DNA from: Solanum dulcamara
Lineage: Eukaryota; Streptophyta; Magnoliopsida; Solanales; Solanaceae
Length of the DNA stretch: 64,000 nucleotides
NCBI RefSeq assembly: GCF_947179165.1
Contig: NC_077248.1
Coordinates: forward strand, 16,913,256-16,977,255
Direction: 5' to 3'
Under the pieces are notes generated by a model that saw only the letters and a program-made list of their open reading frames with translations, was not told the DNA's origin and did no database searches. The translations under genes were made by a program, and so were the position numbers. This document shows, piece by piece, positions 1 through 11,330 of this stretch; position 1 is the stretch's first letter, and each line of letters starts with the position of its first letter.

Positions 1-989
1 CTTTACATCCCTTCAACACACAACCCAACCAGCTGCACCCGCAGCGCCACAACGACAGCAAACTACGCAATTTCGATTTAGCTACTACGACTTTAATTTA
101 GCTTGTTTTTTAACGTCAAGCATCCTTGTGAAATTTTTCCACTTCCAGCATAATTTAATACATGTAATATACCTCATAACATCATCCTAAAATCCAGTTC
201 GAAAGAAAAACTCTTACCTTGCCCAAAACTCGTCAAAACTTGCCTCGAAAGCTCTCGTAGCGCGGCTAAAATTTTGGGGCTGTTTGGTAACGATTTGGGC
301 TGCTCCAAACCATAAATTTACATTATCAATACCTCCTTAACAATGTGGTACACCCTAGATAATTAATTCACGAAGCAAAATTGAAGACTTACCTCTTTTT
401 CTCCCCCAAAACCGAGCTCTCTCTCTCTCTAGCTTCAAGTTTCTCTTCTCTTCTTCCTCTTGAATTTTCTAGAATTCTCTTGGAATAATAATGACCCTAA
501 TGAGTCATAAGACACACACTTATATATAAATATCTTCCATCACTTATCCATATTTGAAAATAAGTCCCTCAAATATGAATATAGACAAATGACCCCTTCT
601 CCATTGTTTTTTCTAGAACTTTCTTTAACAAATAAAGATGACTTAATTGTCTTTCCATGTACACTTTGGTTCATATATATTCATCACATGGCCATAAAAG
701 AGTATACCCCTACATGAATTTTCTTGAACACTTTGGTATTTCAAGAACATTCTTGAACACTTTGTGAAATTTCCATTTTACCCCTAGCCTTCCACAATAT
801 TACCATAGGCTACTTTGCGAATTTTCCTTTTTTCCCTTTGCCTTTCCCAATATTTCCACACTATTAATGTTCATAAATAATATTCATAATCAACTTGTAC
901 ATTAAAATAAATTTTGGAAGATGGTCATTCCCTTCAATTTACCACGGCTACTTTAAAATATTTAACCGTATAAAATACGGGATATAACA
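1..989 (-). mobile_element. Partial LTR of a Ty3/gypsy-type element, minus orientation
   Basis: On the minus strand the sequence opens at position 989 with TGTTATATCCCG, an LTR-like start, and continues leftwards off the window. A CT-rich stretch at 410-470 (plus) reads as a purine-rich leader on the minus strand, followed by an AGGTAAGT-like splice donor near 390, as in LTR leaders of this kind. No coding domain is visible. The other end and the target duplication lie outside the window, so it could be a solo LTR or part of a full element. Confidence 0.5.
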
Positions 990-1650
990 CAGCTGCCCTG
1001 AATCATTGCTGGTAACTAGTGTTCGGATCTGCATCAGGAAAATATATGCAGAGTGTAGTATGAGTATCAAAATAACAGATACCTAGCAGGCATCATAGGT
1101 CGACTGAGCTTGAAAAGTAAAAGCAATAAGAAAAGATAGAATCTGAAGAAATACTATAATCAACAGGAAGTATAGGAAATGCACACGAGTTTAAGGACTA
1201 AAAGAACTAAATACAACTAACTAAACCAAACTGGGGTCCCATAAGCCCAGAAGGTACACTCGTGCGCAAGTTTAAGTAAACACCCGAGGAGACCCCCATA
1301 AGTCCTATGGGTACACAAAATTGTTAAAACTACTAAGAGTAAGAACGGTGAGTCCAGAGCCGGAAAGGCGTAGTCCGGACCTTGAACCGCGGTTAGCCTC
1401 TAAGTAACCAGTAGAATCCAATAGTAGCAGCCTAGCTAAGAAATCTAGAGCCGGACCTCGAACCGCGGTTGAGTCTCAAAGAAGAAATTCAGAGGTAATC
1501 TCCAAATAGTCAATATGGACTGCCCAGCTAAAAAGTCTAGTGTCCGGACCTCAAACCGTGGATGAGTCTCGATGGGGCAAGAGTCCGTGATGAGATAAGT
1601 TATAGACTCGTAACTCCCGAAGTCTATATATATAGCAAGATCTCGTAACT
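990..1650 (-). mobile_element. Fragment of another gypsy-like LTR, interrupted at 989
   Basis: Read on the minus strand this stretch has the look of the 3' half of a Ty3/gypsy LTR: a TACTCATACTACACTCTGCA-like passage followed by a GCAGATCCGAAC passage at about 1020-1065, abutting the LTR start at 989. It contains three diverged copies of a short block with CCGGACCT.GAACCG (about 1372-1395, 1450-1475 and 1532-1560). No protein domain is seen. The family is a judgement by appearance. Confidence 0.4.
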
Positions 1651-1659
1651 CCTAGAGAT

Positions 1660-1850
1660 GGCAACCTAGTGGCAGTTATAGACTATTTGACGGCACCAGA
1701 ATGTATGGATAAGGATCTCACAGAACTTGAAAAGATAAAGTTGATGAATTTCGATAACTCCTCTGCTGAACTTGTTTTCATGAAGATTTTACTGGCTCGT
1801 TATCCTTCACTTGTAGAAGCCTTCGAGACAACTCGATGATGATGGAGTCG
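1660..1850 (+). pseudogene. FBD-domain fragment of an F-box/FBD/LRR-type gene
   Basis: One plus-strand frame encodes YLTAPECMDKDLTELEKI followed by ELVFMKILLARYPSLVEAF, matching the FBD domain of plant F-box/FBD/LRR proteins: a D/E-YL start, a hydrophobic core with ELLF-K-LLA-SPSL, then the end of the domain. The frame stops soon after (TGA near 1839). No F-box or LRR sequence is found upstream, where LTR sequence begins. It is a short truncated gene piece with no sign of function. The family call rests on about 55 residues. Confidence 0.5.
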
Positions 1851-1920
1851 AGAGACCTTGAACTACTGCAGTTTCCTCCAGCATCACCAAATTAAATGTC
1901 GACATAGTACTTGAAGAAAT

Positions 1921-2572
1921 CCCTGATACTGAGTATTAATTCCAACTAGCTAGGTTATACTGTTAGTTTAGCCACATTAATTATTTATTTTCTTGAAGTT
2001 TAATTTGTGTGCATGACAGCCCAAACTTTTCTACATTTTCTGGATGGTTGCATTTGATCTAGTCTAAACATTTGATCAGTTTCCACATTTTGGTGTTCAA
2101 GATATATCATCATGGCATTGACTTCTTTTTTTCAAAAGTGAGATTTTTTTATATAATCAATGAGAGGTTATCACAATATTATAATCGTCACGTGATTAAG
2201 TAGGTTCACAATTGAAATAATAAGGAGAAAAAAAAATTATAGCGATGTTGCTAATGTTGTTCAACTTTAAATGATAATCTAATTATTCAGCTTTAAAGTA
2301 GTATTAAGCTATCTTGTCTATTAAATGAGCATTTTAATTTCTAAGAAATCCAGAAAAGAGTTTAGGTAAGTTAAAAAGAGTTGTCTCTTGACACACTCTA
2401 AATATATCCACATATTTATTTGGTCATTAATTTGTAGAAATCTTTACCAACAAAACCTACGTATACAGATTCTTGATTTTCAATCACCAATAACCATAAA
2501 AGAATTTACTAATAGAGAACTAGAAACCAAGAAGAAATACTACATAAAATATGTAAACTCCTTCACCAACGA
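1921..2572. other. AT-rich spacer, nothing recognised
   Basis: No convincing coding frame, RNA gene or repeat boundary was seen. The only open frame, 63 codons from 2388 on the plus strand, resembles nothing I know and is probably chance. Confidence 0.5.
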
Positions 2573-2856
2573 CTCGTAGCACTGATGATGGCCAACAAAT
2601 CTCTTTCCACTTGAATACCATCATCAAAATCAATGGTCCTTTTAATGCTTTCAATGGCGATCCGAGCTGCTTTTCTATCTCTTTCCCGCTGCTACTTGGC
2701 TTTCTCTTCTTGAAATTGCTTCTCCCACAGACTAGCTTTCTTCTTCATCTCATTCCCACAAATGCTTCACCAAGAACTTGTTGTTGGGATTTGAAGATCA
2801 CATCAGCATAGCGTTTCTTCAACATCACTGCCCGAAGGATCTTATTATCTTTTTTC
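2573..2856 (-). pseudogene. C-terminal fragment of a GTE (bromodomain/BET-type) transcription factor
   Basis: On the minus strand two frames together give a stretch like ILRAVMLKKRYADVIFKSQQ, then KKASLWEKQFQEEKAK and ERDRKAARIAIESIKRTIDF with an acidic hydrophobic tail. This follows the C-terminal half of GTE8/GTE10-type proteins: an (L)RAAMLKSRFADTI-like segment, a charged E/K/R-rich coiled coil, and an A-R-AL-ME-TV-I/F-D/E tail. A frameshift separates the first part from the second, a stop interrupts the coiled coil, and no bromodomain is present nearby. It is a truncated relic. The match is short and charge-rich, so other coiled-coil families are possible. Confidence 0.42.
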
Positions 2857-3378
2857 ATGTCCTTAGCATCACTGATAAATAATTGATATGATGATCATAC
2901 GTCGAACTCTTTCTCTTCTTATAGCAATATGCCGCCGCCATATTCACAGTGCCAAGTAATTTTGGCTGAGAATTACAAATCATTGTCATAGCGTAACGAA
3001 AACCTCGAGAACAGAATGTAATAACAATGAACAAGAAGTACGAACCCTTAAATGTGGATGAAAATATGTGAATAGTAGTAATGAAACTAAGCAAGCACAA
3101 CATATGCATAGGACTTTTTCTAAACTAACGAAATTACTCTGACGTTGTCTAGTTTTGTATGGAAATAGGTTTCTGGAACTAACAATATGAACTACTCCAT
3201 TATTGAACCAAAATAACAAATATGGAAACTTTCGTAACGTAACTTATTTCTCAAGTCTTAGGGATCAATATTTTTTTTGGAAAAAACTTTTTCTATAGGT
3301 TTGGGACGAGTTGGAATCTATATATACGAGTTGTAGTTGGGAATTCAACTAATTAAGTTTGTTTCTGTTTGTTGAAAA
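2857..3378. other. Spacer, nothing recognised
   Basis: Two overlapping minus-strand open frames (2855-3109 and 2986-3219) have no recognisable domain and cysteine/serine-rich composition typical of chance frames. Confidence 0.4.
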
Positions 3379-3823
3379 AGATGGGAGATCATGTTTGGGT
3401 AAATGTGTATGGTGAATCAAAATATTTTGATGACAATGGTCGTCTGAAAAGAACAGGGTCTGTTTGGAAGGCACATAATTACAGTTGTGATTGGTTCAGA
3501 AGTTCTATCATTGGCTTGGATGGATTGTTACTGGAACAAGAAACTATACTTATATATGGATGTTATCCGAGCCAACCTTGGTGGGGTTCAGATTAAGATT
3601 TGTGGATATGTAAATCTTGTTGGAGTTGCAATTGGCTACACCATTGCATCATTCGTCTATTAGCATATTGGTTTCGGTCTGATTGTTTCCATAACCATCA
3701 TGGTCACCATGCTTTCTTGCAATGTTTCAAGCACACCATACATGATCATGTTTGGAGTGATGGAAATTATCTTGTCACAAATCTCAAATCACCACCAAGA
3801 GAAGTAAAGACTATGAAGAAGAT

Positions 3824-4405
3824 TGTTGGAAAAACGCGGACTAACACAAAAATATATATGATCAAAATTGTGGAAATAAAATGGGAAAATAATGAAACCA
3901 AGAATTTATGTGGAAACCCTTTTAAATAAGAGAAAAACCACGGGTCAAGAGCAGCAACTGATATCACTATAGTAAGGATTACACTGGGTAGTCACGAGTA
4001 CAATATTCAAAGTGACTACAACACACTCAAAAGGAATAACACTTTTTTGGTTTTTCACCTTACTAAAATATCGTCCACACTCTATTTTTCTTCACAGACT
4101 ATTTTCTTATAGTCTATAGTATACCTCACAACTCTGTAAATTTTTTATTTCTCTGTGAATTGGTGTACATTCAAATGAGCTACAAGCTCTCAATTTATAG
4201 AGAAAGAAAGAGCATGCCTATGTCACTGATGACATAGGCCAATATTACAATTTCAACAAAGTGTGCTACAAATCTTATCAACTTGCAACCTACAAAATCT
4301 ACATTTCTTGACATTTGCTTCATGCCAATTAATTAGTCTATATTTACTACATGCCAACTTCTTCCTTTTATTTTCTTTTTCATATAATGGGTATGAATCC
4401 CATAA
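3824..4405 (-). repeat. 3' LTR of the copia element
   Basis: About 582 bp aligning by eye along its length with 10121-10704. On the plus strand it begins TGTTGGAAAAACG; the outer base pair at 4404-4405 has mutated (TT rather than TG on the minus strand). LTR divergence is considerable, suggesting an old insertion. Confidence 0.88.
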
Positions 4406-4452
4406 ATCTCTTCCTCCAAACCCATTCACCGAAAGGAAATAACACCGAGCTT

Positions 4453-5100
4453 CTAGTTTGAGTGCATGCCAACAAGTTCTTTGCACAATTTGAACTTGTC
4501 CTTTGTCACCACTTTGGTCAGCATATGAGCAGTATTCTCATTTGTAGAGATTTTCTCAACCTGCATAGATTCGTCTTCTATCTTTTCTTGAATCCAGTGA
4601 CATCTCATATTTGTGTGTTTTTTCCTTGAATGGTACATGGATTTATTGCTCAAGTCTATTGTACTTTGACTATCACAGTAGATGACATACTCATTTTGAT
4701 GCAAGTCAAGCTCTTGAAGAAATTATTTGAGCCATATCATCTCCTTGCTAGCTTCAATAGCTGCAATACACTCATCTTCAGCTGTAGACATTGCAACACA
4801 CTTCTGCAACTTCAAACTACCATGATATAGCTCTCCCTGAAAAAGAAAGCAAATATCCAATAGTGATTTTTTTGTTATCAAGGTCACCTGTCATATCAGC
4901 ATCTATATAGCCCTTCAAGATTGAATTTGATCCTCTGAGTATCCACTTTACAGATTTCCTATGTTATTTTCCTGAATTATCGAGAAATTTGCTGAAAACA
5001 TCAATTGTGTGAGCAATATCAGATCTAGTGCATACCATTGCATACATTAAACTTTTGACAACGGAGGACTATGAAACTTTGGTCATGCTCTTTTTTTCCT
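4453..5100 (-). pseudogene. Copia RNase H domain remnant
   Basis: The minus strand encodes YCDSQSTIDLSNKSMYHSR, then KHTNMRCHWIQEKI and the tail HMLTKVVTKDKFKLCKELVG. This is the C-terminal RNase H of a copia polyprotein: the D of YCDSQS is a catalytic aspartate, and the KHI-R-HWIRE and ADMLTK-like blocks follow in the usual order. Upstream coding (about 4750-5100) is scattered over frames. Confidence 0.8.
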
Positions 5101-6070
5101 CCCGAGAAGTAGGACACGTCTTCTTGTTCAACTTCATATGACCAGCAAGAGGTGTGCTAACAGGCTTAGCATTCTTTCTGTTGAAGTGGTCCAATACACG
5201 TTCAATGTACTTTTTGTGACAAGTAAATCTTCCTTTCTTCTCTGGGATGAGTAATTCTCACGCTAAGAATTTGGTTGGCATGACCTAAGTCTTTCATAAC
5301 AGAAGACTTACACAACTCTTTCTTCAACTCGTCAATCTTGAAAATATTCTTGCCCACAATCAACATATTATCCACATATAGTAAAAGGATGATAAATTAT
5401 TGACAGAAAATTTTTATACGAACACACAATGATTTGAGGAAATCTTCTTGTAGCCTTTATCTCTTATAACAGATTCAAACTTCTTTTGTCACTGTCTTGG
5501 AGCTTGCTTTAGGCCATGAAGACTCTTTTTGAGTTTGCACACAAATTTTCTTTACCGTTTACTTTGAAGCCCTCAAGTTGTTTCATATAAATCTCTTTTT
5601 GTAGGTCATCATAAAAAAAGTCATCTTCACATCCATCTGCTCAATCTCTAAATTAAGACTAGCAGTCAAACCAATAACTGTACGAATGGAGGACATTTTC
5701 ACAACAGGAGAAAATATTTTGTCAAAGTCGATACCCTTTCTTTGACTAAATTCCTTAACAACCAATCTAGCTTTGTACCTGGGCTTCAAGCTGTGTTTTA
5801 CAATTTTAACTTTGAACACCCACTTGTTCTTCAAAGCTCTCACGCCCTTAGGAAATTTCACTAACTCATAAATGAGGTCCTCATGTAGAGATTTTATCTC
5901 ATTTTGTATGGATTCAATCCATTGATCCTTATTCTCATCTTCTATGGCCTCCTTATAACACTCAAGATCACCCCCATTAGTGAGTAGCACATACTCAGTA
6001 GGTGAATAACGTGAGAAAGTAATATGTTGTCTTATGGACCTCCTAAGAGGAATATTTGATTTGTCCACAA
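5100..6070 (-). pseudogene. Copia reverse transcriptase remnant
   Basis: The minus strand at 5583-6068 encodes the conserved entry to copia RT: W-ESIQNEIKSLHE, then KWVFKVKIVKHSLKPRYKARLVVKEFSQ, then the SPVVKMSSIRTVIGL block and EIEQMDVKM, where the D precedes the first catalytic aspartate region (normally QMDVKTAFL). The rest, down to about 5100, is recognisable in pieces (a YVDDMLI-like block near 5360-5390) but broken by stops and frameshifts. Confidence 0.78.
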
Positions 6071-6241
6071 CTTCATGAGCAAGAGCATCATCAATAACAA
6101 CATCATTGTTATCATCAACATCAACATGTTGATCTCAGACTTGATTCTAAGCATCACCAAGATTATCAAGCCCACTAACGTCACACACACTTGTATGAGG
6201 AACTTGATCAAGATGGACTATGCCATCAAAATTTGAAGATT

Positions 6242-7291
6242 CTAGCTTTTGCACTTTGTCAATATCATGGTTTGATTCTCCATAAAGATGATATTGCGGC
6301 TTCTTACAAGCTTTTTCTCAATTGGATCATATAGCATGTAACCAAATTCATCAAGGTCATAACCAATGAAGATGCACTGCCTTGTCTTGGCATCTAACTT
6401 TGACCTCTTATTTTTCAACACATGTACAAAAGATTTGCAACCAAATACTCTCAAACGGTCATAAAAAATATCATTTGCATACCAAACTCTATTTGGAACA
6501 TCAATTTGCAAAGAAACAGTAGGAGATAAGTTAATAACATATGCAGCGGTCAAAAGGCCTTACTCCAAAAGGAGTTCGGAAACTTTTCTTTAGAAAGCAA
6601 ACATCTAACTCTTTCTATCAAGGTTATGTTCATCCTCTCAGCCAACCCATTAAGTTAATAAGTCTTAGGAGGAGTCTTCTGGTGTCTAATACCTTGATGC
6701 TTGTAGTATTCGTCAAATGGTCCACAATATTCACCATCATTATCAGTACGAATACATTTCAGTTTCTTTCCAGTTTCTCTTTCAACTGAAGCTAATAGAA
6801 GTTGTAGTCCAATATAGACCACGATATTTGCTACCACGAGCCATATCCAAGGAACCCTTAGTGAGTTTCCACTTTCGACCGCCATTGGTACTAATAAATC
6901 CCTCATCATCTAGAACACCAATAGAAATTAGGTACAGATGAACATCAAGTGCATGTTTTACATTATTCAAAAGTAATATAGTTCCAACAATAATTTCCAA
7001 ACAAATTATACCAACACCAACCACCCTAGATACAATCTCATTACTCATACTCAAGGTTCCAAAGTCACCAAGAGTATAGAAAGAGAAAAAATCCTTTCTT
7101 GATGTCACATGAGATGCGGCATCAGTGTCCACAACCCAGTTTGACTCATCACAAGCAATATTTATCAGATCTGCATCAAAGAAGGAAACTATATCTTCTG
7201 TGGTGATTATGGCTAGGCAATTTGCATTATCATCTTCTTTATTTTCCTCTCTATCTTTGTTCTCCCTCTTCAATTTTCGACAGAACTTTTT
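6242..7291 (-). pseudogene. Copia protease and integrase remnants
   Basis: From right to left on the minus strand: a linker after the zinc knuckle (KFCRKLKREN, about 7260-7290), a protease region with WVVDTDAASHVT (active-site motif D-S/T-G altered to DTDA, so inactive), the GAG-pre-integrase stretch, then integrase pieces including LRTDNDGEYCG (about 6720-6760) and HVLKNKRSKLDAKTRQCIFIGY (about 6340-6410). Several frameshifts occur between the pieces. Confidence 0.78.
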
Positions 7292-9285
7292 TGTTACATT
7301 CAATAAAATTATCAAAATACCCATAGATCGAAGAACGCTCACACAACGCATCATTCTTAACCTTTTTGACCAATCCAAGGCTGGAATATCGATTAGAGGG
7401 AAAATTCGTATGGAAAAGTGGTCTCGGTTGAATTTTTGGTCAACCAGATCAAAAGATAAATTTTTAAAGTGAAGTGGCAGAAAACAGAAGAGTGAGCAAT
7501 AGGTCGTGGATGTGCCACGTACTTGGACTTAATTTTATCGTAGTTATTTTCTACAGGATTAGAATTCGATCAAAAAAAATTCAAAAAAAAATTGCATTGT
7601 GAGGGGACCAGGTCCGCAACAGGCTAATTTTTCCTGCCTATTTTTATTTTTAAGGAGAGGCATTCCGGTCTTTTTTCACTCCTCCTATACTTCACCCATG
7701 ACTGATATAGATCATTTTCGACCTTTAAAAACTTTCTAAACATTCCTAAGTCACTTTTACACTTTCAAGCAAAAGAAACTAGGGCTAAGGAGAGGAGAAA
7801 GTCCTAGGGTTCAAGATATTGAAGCAATTTCTTACCAAATTGATTATCCTTTACTCATTTCAGGTATGTAAGGCTGAACTAAAATATAAATTTTATCCCT
7901 CCATATGCCCATGATTGTGATAGATTGATTGTGAATGGATTGAGTCCCCATTAATGTATTCTTGAGAATTTCTTTTCTAAAAATTTACACATTTTAATGA
8001 TTTCTAATAAGTTCATGCTTTTCTACGAATGAACTCCTTGAACACATGATTTGAACTACTTGTTTACTTAAACCCTAGTAGTATATTGATAGATATTGAA
8101 TTGTATATATTTTATGATTTAGTCTAGAATCTTGAACTGTGAATGCATGATTGTAATTGGAATGTGAGCATGATGAATATTGTTATAAATGATTGTCTAA
8201 AACCTCTCTTAACTAAATGATTGAGAATGATTGGGAAATTGATTGGTTGAAAGGATTGATTTGATAGAATGAATGAGTTGAAAAGAGTCCAAAAGAGACT
8301 TACAGATTTGGTTTGATTCGGATTGATTGTCTTATGAGCATTGAGTCTTGGAAGGATTATCGAGCATTGAATTGGATAAGAGTAATTAATAACTCGAACC
8401 CAATAACTACGTCGCTAAATGTATGAGAGGATTGAACTGTTAAAGTCGGATGTTTCCTAAATTATTGTCTTGACATGATAGGACTTAATTGGTTATGGAT
8501 CCATGATTGTTGATTCGTTCTTACCTGGCAAGGTAATGGACGGACGTGGCAACAACGTTAGCTTGTTGTACTGTCACTGGCTCATAAGTGATGGTTGTCG
8601 GATAAGAGAAGCTCCCATATAGATCTTGACAGGACTCTGATTTGAATTGGATTGGATTGTATATGATTGGTCTTTGTCTAAATCTTATTCTTGTTTTAGA
8701 CTTAGAATATCTTGATTGAGTTGTTCACCTTCTCGATTGGAAATCTCTGAGTTGATTTGATTCTACCTTAATGCATGTTTGATTCTGCTATTTTGCATAC
8801 TTATACATTCCATGTACTGACATTCATTTAGGCCTGCATCATTTCATGATGTAGAGACAGGTACAAGAGATCATCAAGAGGCGCATCATTGAGAATCTAG
8901 TTGCATTCAACCATTTGGTGAGTCCTCCCTGCTTTCGAAGGATACCACATTTATCTTTCAAGCTTTAAGTTTAGTTTTCTTCATTGATTTAAGATAGTCC
9001 CGAACCTGTCATTGGCACCACTAAGATTGTTGATAGAGGCTTCATAGACTAGATTGATAATGATGTTGATTCATTTTGTTTTGACTAGTTTCACTCTTAC
9101 TAGTTGTTGATTGGATAGACGGTTTGTCTTTGGCCTTATTTATGAGTAGTATTCTTAATGAGTTAAGTCTTCCACTAATAAAATGTGATTAAATGAATGT
9201 ATGATTGGACTAAGTGGTACACTTGAGGACCAGTAATGGTCTTCGAGTGCCGGTCACGTCTAGGGTACTCTCTCGGGGCGTGACA
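7292..9285 (+). mobile_element. Solo LTR of a Ty3/gypsy element nested in the copia gag zinc knuckle
   Basis: A 1994-bp segment without coding capacity starts TGTTACATT and ends CGGGGCGTGACA, the latter a very common LTR end in solanaceous gypsy elements. It is flanked by a perfect 5-bp duplication TTTTT (7287-7291 and 9286-9290). Taking out the segment and one copy of the duplication leaves the copia zinc-knuckle reading frame continuous across the junction, which confirms the boundaries. Internally it has a leader and splice-donor-like CAGGTATGTAAGGC at about 7861, also found in the LTR at 62764. Only one LTR is present, so the rest was lost by recombination between its LTRs. Confidence 0.88.
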
Positions 9286-9900
9286 TTTTTTGTGTGACCT
9301 TTCATACCACAATGATAGCACTCAATATCCTTAAGTCCGCCTCTAGATTTGCTTCTGTTATGGTCTCTATTCTGAAAATCATGATTCTTGTTTCTCCCCA
9401 TAGGGTCAGTCACTAGGACATCTGATGAATAAAAATCTTGAGATTTTTTCTCATCTCTTTGTTTAAGATGCTGCTCTTTGCGCAATCCATCGAGATCACA
9501 CCATCTGGAGAAGAATTTGACAATGAAATTCTAAATGTTTCCCAAGAATCTAGTAGGGAACCAAGTAGAAGCAAGTCTTGAATTTCTTCATTAAATTTAA
9601 TGCATAGCAGATAACTGATTCATGATTCTCTGAAAATTATTCAGGTGATCTGTCATCGGAGAATCATCATGATATTTTAAACTTAACATCTGTTTTATTA
9701 AGAACATTTTGTTGTTTCTAGTCTTCCGAGCATACAAACTTTCAAGATGTTCACATTGGGTTCGAGCATGTATCTCCCCAAAAATATGGTTCAACGCATT
9801 ATCTTTAATTCATTGCCTAATAAATTCACAAACATGTTTGTGCAACAGATTTCATTCTTCATTTGTTTTATTATCAGATTTTACAGTGATAAAGACTGGT
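9286..9900 (-). pseudogene. Copia gag remnant with CCHC knuckle
   Basis: The minus strand encodes, at 9597-9794, a gag segment with LSLKYHDDSPMTDHLNNFQ and IMNQLSAM, typical of the copia gag (UBN2-type) domain. At 9286-9485 follows a basic linker and a CYHCGMKGHTK half knuckle, interrupted by the solo LTR at 9285. The second half of the knuckle (KFCRK) lies on the other side at 7290. Confidence 0.78.
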
Positions 9901-10105
9901 TAATAAAAATTCTTAACATAAAGCAGATCTTTCATTTTCTCATTTTAAATGGCATAATTAACATCATTCAAAGTAACTATTCTACTTGTGTTGGCTTTCA
10001 TTGTTTTTCCCAAAAATATATAGATATTGCAAACTAAAGTAAATCTTTTCTGATGTGGAAGTTCAGATTGTGCTGCAACCACAGAGCATACTCAGATAAA
10101 ACATC

Positions 10106-10117
10106 GCTCTGATACTA
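10106..10117 (-). other. Primer-binding site for initiator tRNA-Met
   Basis: The minus strand reads TAGTATCAGAGC, one mismatch from the usual copia site TGGTATCAGAGC, three bases inside the 5' LTR (10121-10704). Confidence 0.8.
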
Positions 10118-10120
10118 GTT

Positions 10121-10704
10121 TGTTGAAAAAATGTGGACTAACACAAAAATATATATGGTCAAAATAGTGAAAATAAAATAAAAAAATAATGACACCAAGA
10201 ATTTACGTGAAAACCCTTTTAAATAAGGAAAAAAATTGTGGGTCAAGAGGAGCAGCTAATATCACTATAATAAAGAATTTTACACTGATAGTTACAAGTA
10301 CAATACTCAAAGTGACCACAACACACTCAAAAGGAATAACACTATTTTGGTTTTCCACTTTAATAAAATATTGTTCACGCTCTATTTTTTTCACAGACTA
10401 TTTTTTTATAGTTTATGGTATATCTCACAGCTCTCTAAATATTTTCTTTCTCTGTGAATTGGAGTACATTCAAATGAGGTACAAACTCTCAATTTATAGA
10501 GAAAGAAAAAGCATGTCTATGTCACTGATGACATAGGCCAACATTACAATTTCAACAAAGTGTGCTGCAAATCTTACCAACTTGCAACCTACAAAATCTA
10601 CATTTCTTGACATTTGTTTCATGGAAATTAATTAGTCAATATTTGTTGCATGCCAACCTCTTCCTTTTATTTTCTTTTACATACAATGGGTATGAACCCC
10701 ATCA
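10121..10704 (-). repeat. 5' LTR of the copia element
   Basis: 584 bp; minus strand begins TGATGGGGTTC and ends CAACA. It aligns with 3824-4405. Host permease sequence resumes directly after 10704. Confidence 0.88.
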
Positions 10705-11330
10705 AAGGCAACAGTAATAAGTGTGCCAGTAATAACTCTTTTCTACATGTTGTGTGTTGCTTTGACTATGCAGCATTTGGAGACCAATCCCCTGGAAACC
10801 TACTAACTGGATTTGAATTCTATAGCCCCTATTGGCTTCTTGACATGGCAAATGTCGCCATAGTTGTCCACTAGTGGGTGCATACCAAGTTTACTGCCAA
10901 CCCCTTTTCGCCTTAGTTGAAAAAACAGCAGCTGAATGGGTACCCTAACAGCAAAATCACCACGAAATAGATTGATATCCCAATCCCCCCCCCCCTCCCC
11001 CCGGTTGTAACCCCTTCAAGCTCAATCTTTTCCATCTAGTTGGGAGGACGATCTTCGTGATCATCACCACGGTCATTTCTATGCTGATGCCATTCTTTAA
11101 CGACATCATCGTTGGCACTCTTGGAGCCTTTGGATTTTGGCCACTTACCGTCTACTTCCCAGTAGAAATGTACATTGTGAAAGAAAATTGTCAAATGGAG
11201 TGGAAGGTGGATTTGCCTTCAACTACTTAGTGGAGTTTGCCTTGTTATCTCAATTGTTGCAGCTGCTGGTTTTTTTGCTGGAGTTGTTTCTGATTTACAA
11301 GTTTAACAGTCTTTCAAGACACCTAATTAA

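Larger units (their letters stand above)
3824..10704 (-). mobile_element. Ty1/copia retrotransposon with both LTRs, inserted in the AAP pseudogene
   Basis: Two related LTRs (3824-4405 and 10121-10704) bracket gag and pol remnants that read on the minus strand, so the right LTR is the 5' LTR. Next to it lies a primer-binding site complementary to initiator tRNA-Met (TAGTATCAGAGC, 10106-10117), and a polypurine tract (GGAGGAAGAGA on minus, about 4406-4417) adjoins the left LTR. Flanking 5-mers are AAGAT (3819-3823) and AAGGC (10705-10709), consistent with an AAGGC duplication, whose two differences are both C/G to T/A transitions. Many stops and frameshifts mean it cannot encode its own proteins. 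Domain order (gag, protease, integrase, RT, RNase H) is copia type; the RNase H end resembles Tnt1/Tork-like elements. Confidence 0.9.
3381..11330 (+). pseudogene. AAP: Amino acid permease (AAP family) pseudogene split by a copia insertion
   Basis: Fragments in several frames match AAP-type H+/amino-acid symporters of the plasma membrane. Left part (3381-3823): the N-terminal SKYFDDNGRLKRTG block, ITVVIGS-VLSLAW, YMDVIRANLGG, VKICGY-like and NLVGVAIGYTIAS, then SPPREVKTMKK. Right part (10705-11330): DYAAFGDQSPGNLLTGF, PYWLLDMANVAIVVH, GAYQV-CQPLFALVEKTA, WRTIFVIITTVISMLMPFFN, GFWPLTVYFPVEMYIV and the GVVSDLQ end. A copia element (3824-10704) sits exactly between MKK and the following alanine codon. 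Independently, internal segments are deleted (after LSLAW, and between SQI and KSPP), and there are stops and frameshifts; a C-tract at 10982-11000 falls within the C-terminal half. I see no introns, so a processed origin is possible but unproven. Confidence 0.85.

Noticed and set aside
4453..6070. RT-bearing segments as endogenous pararetrovirus (caulimovirid) sequence
   Set aside because: Domain order and motifs (gag-PR-IN-RT-RH, KWVFKVK entry, RNase H tail) are copia; no movement protein or coat domain was seen anywhere in the window.
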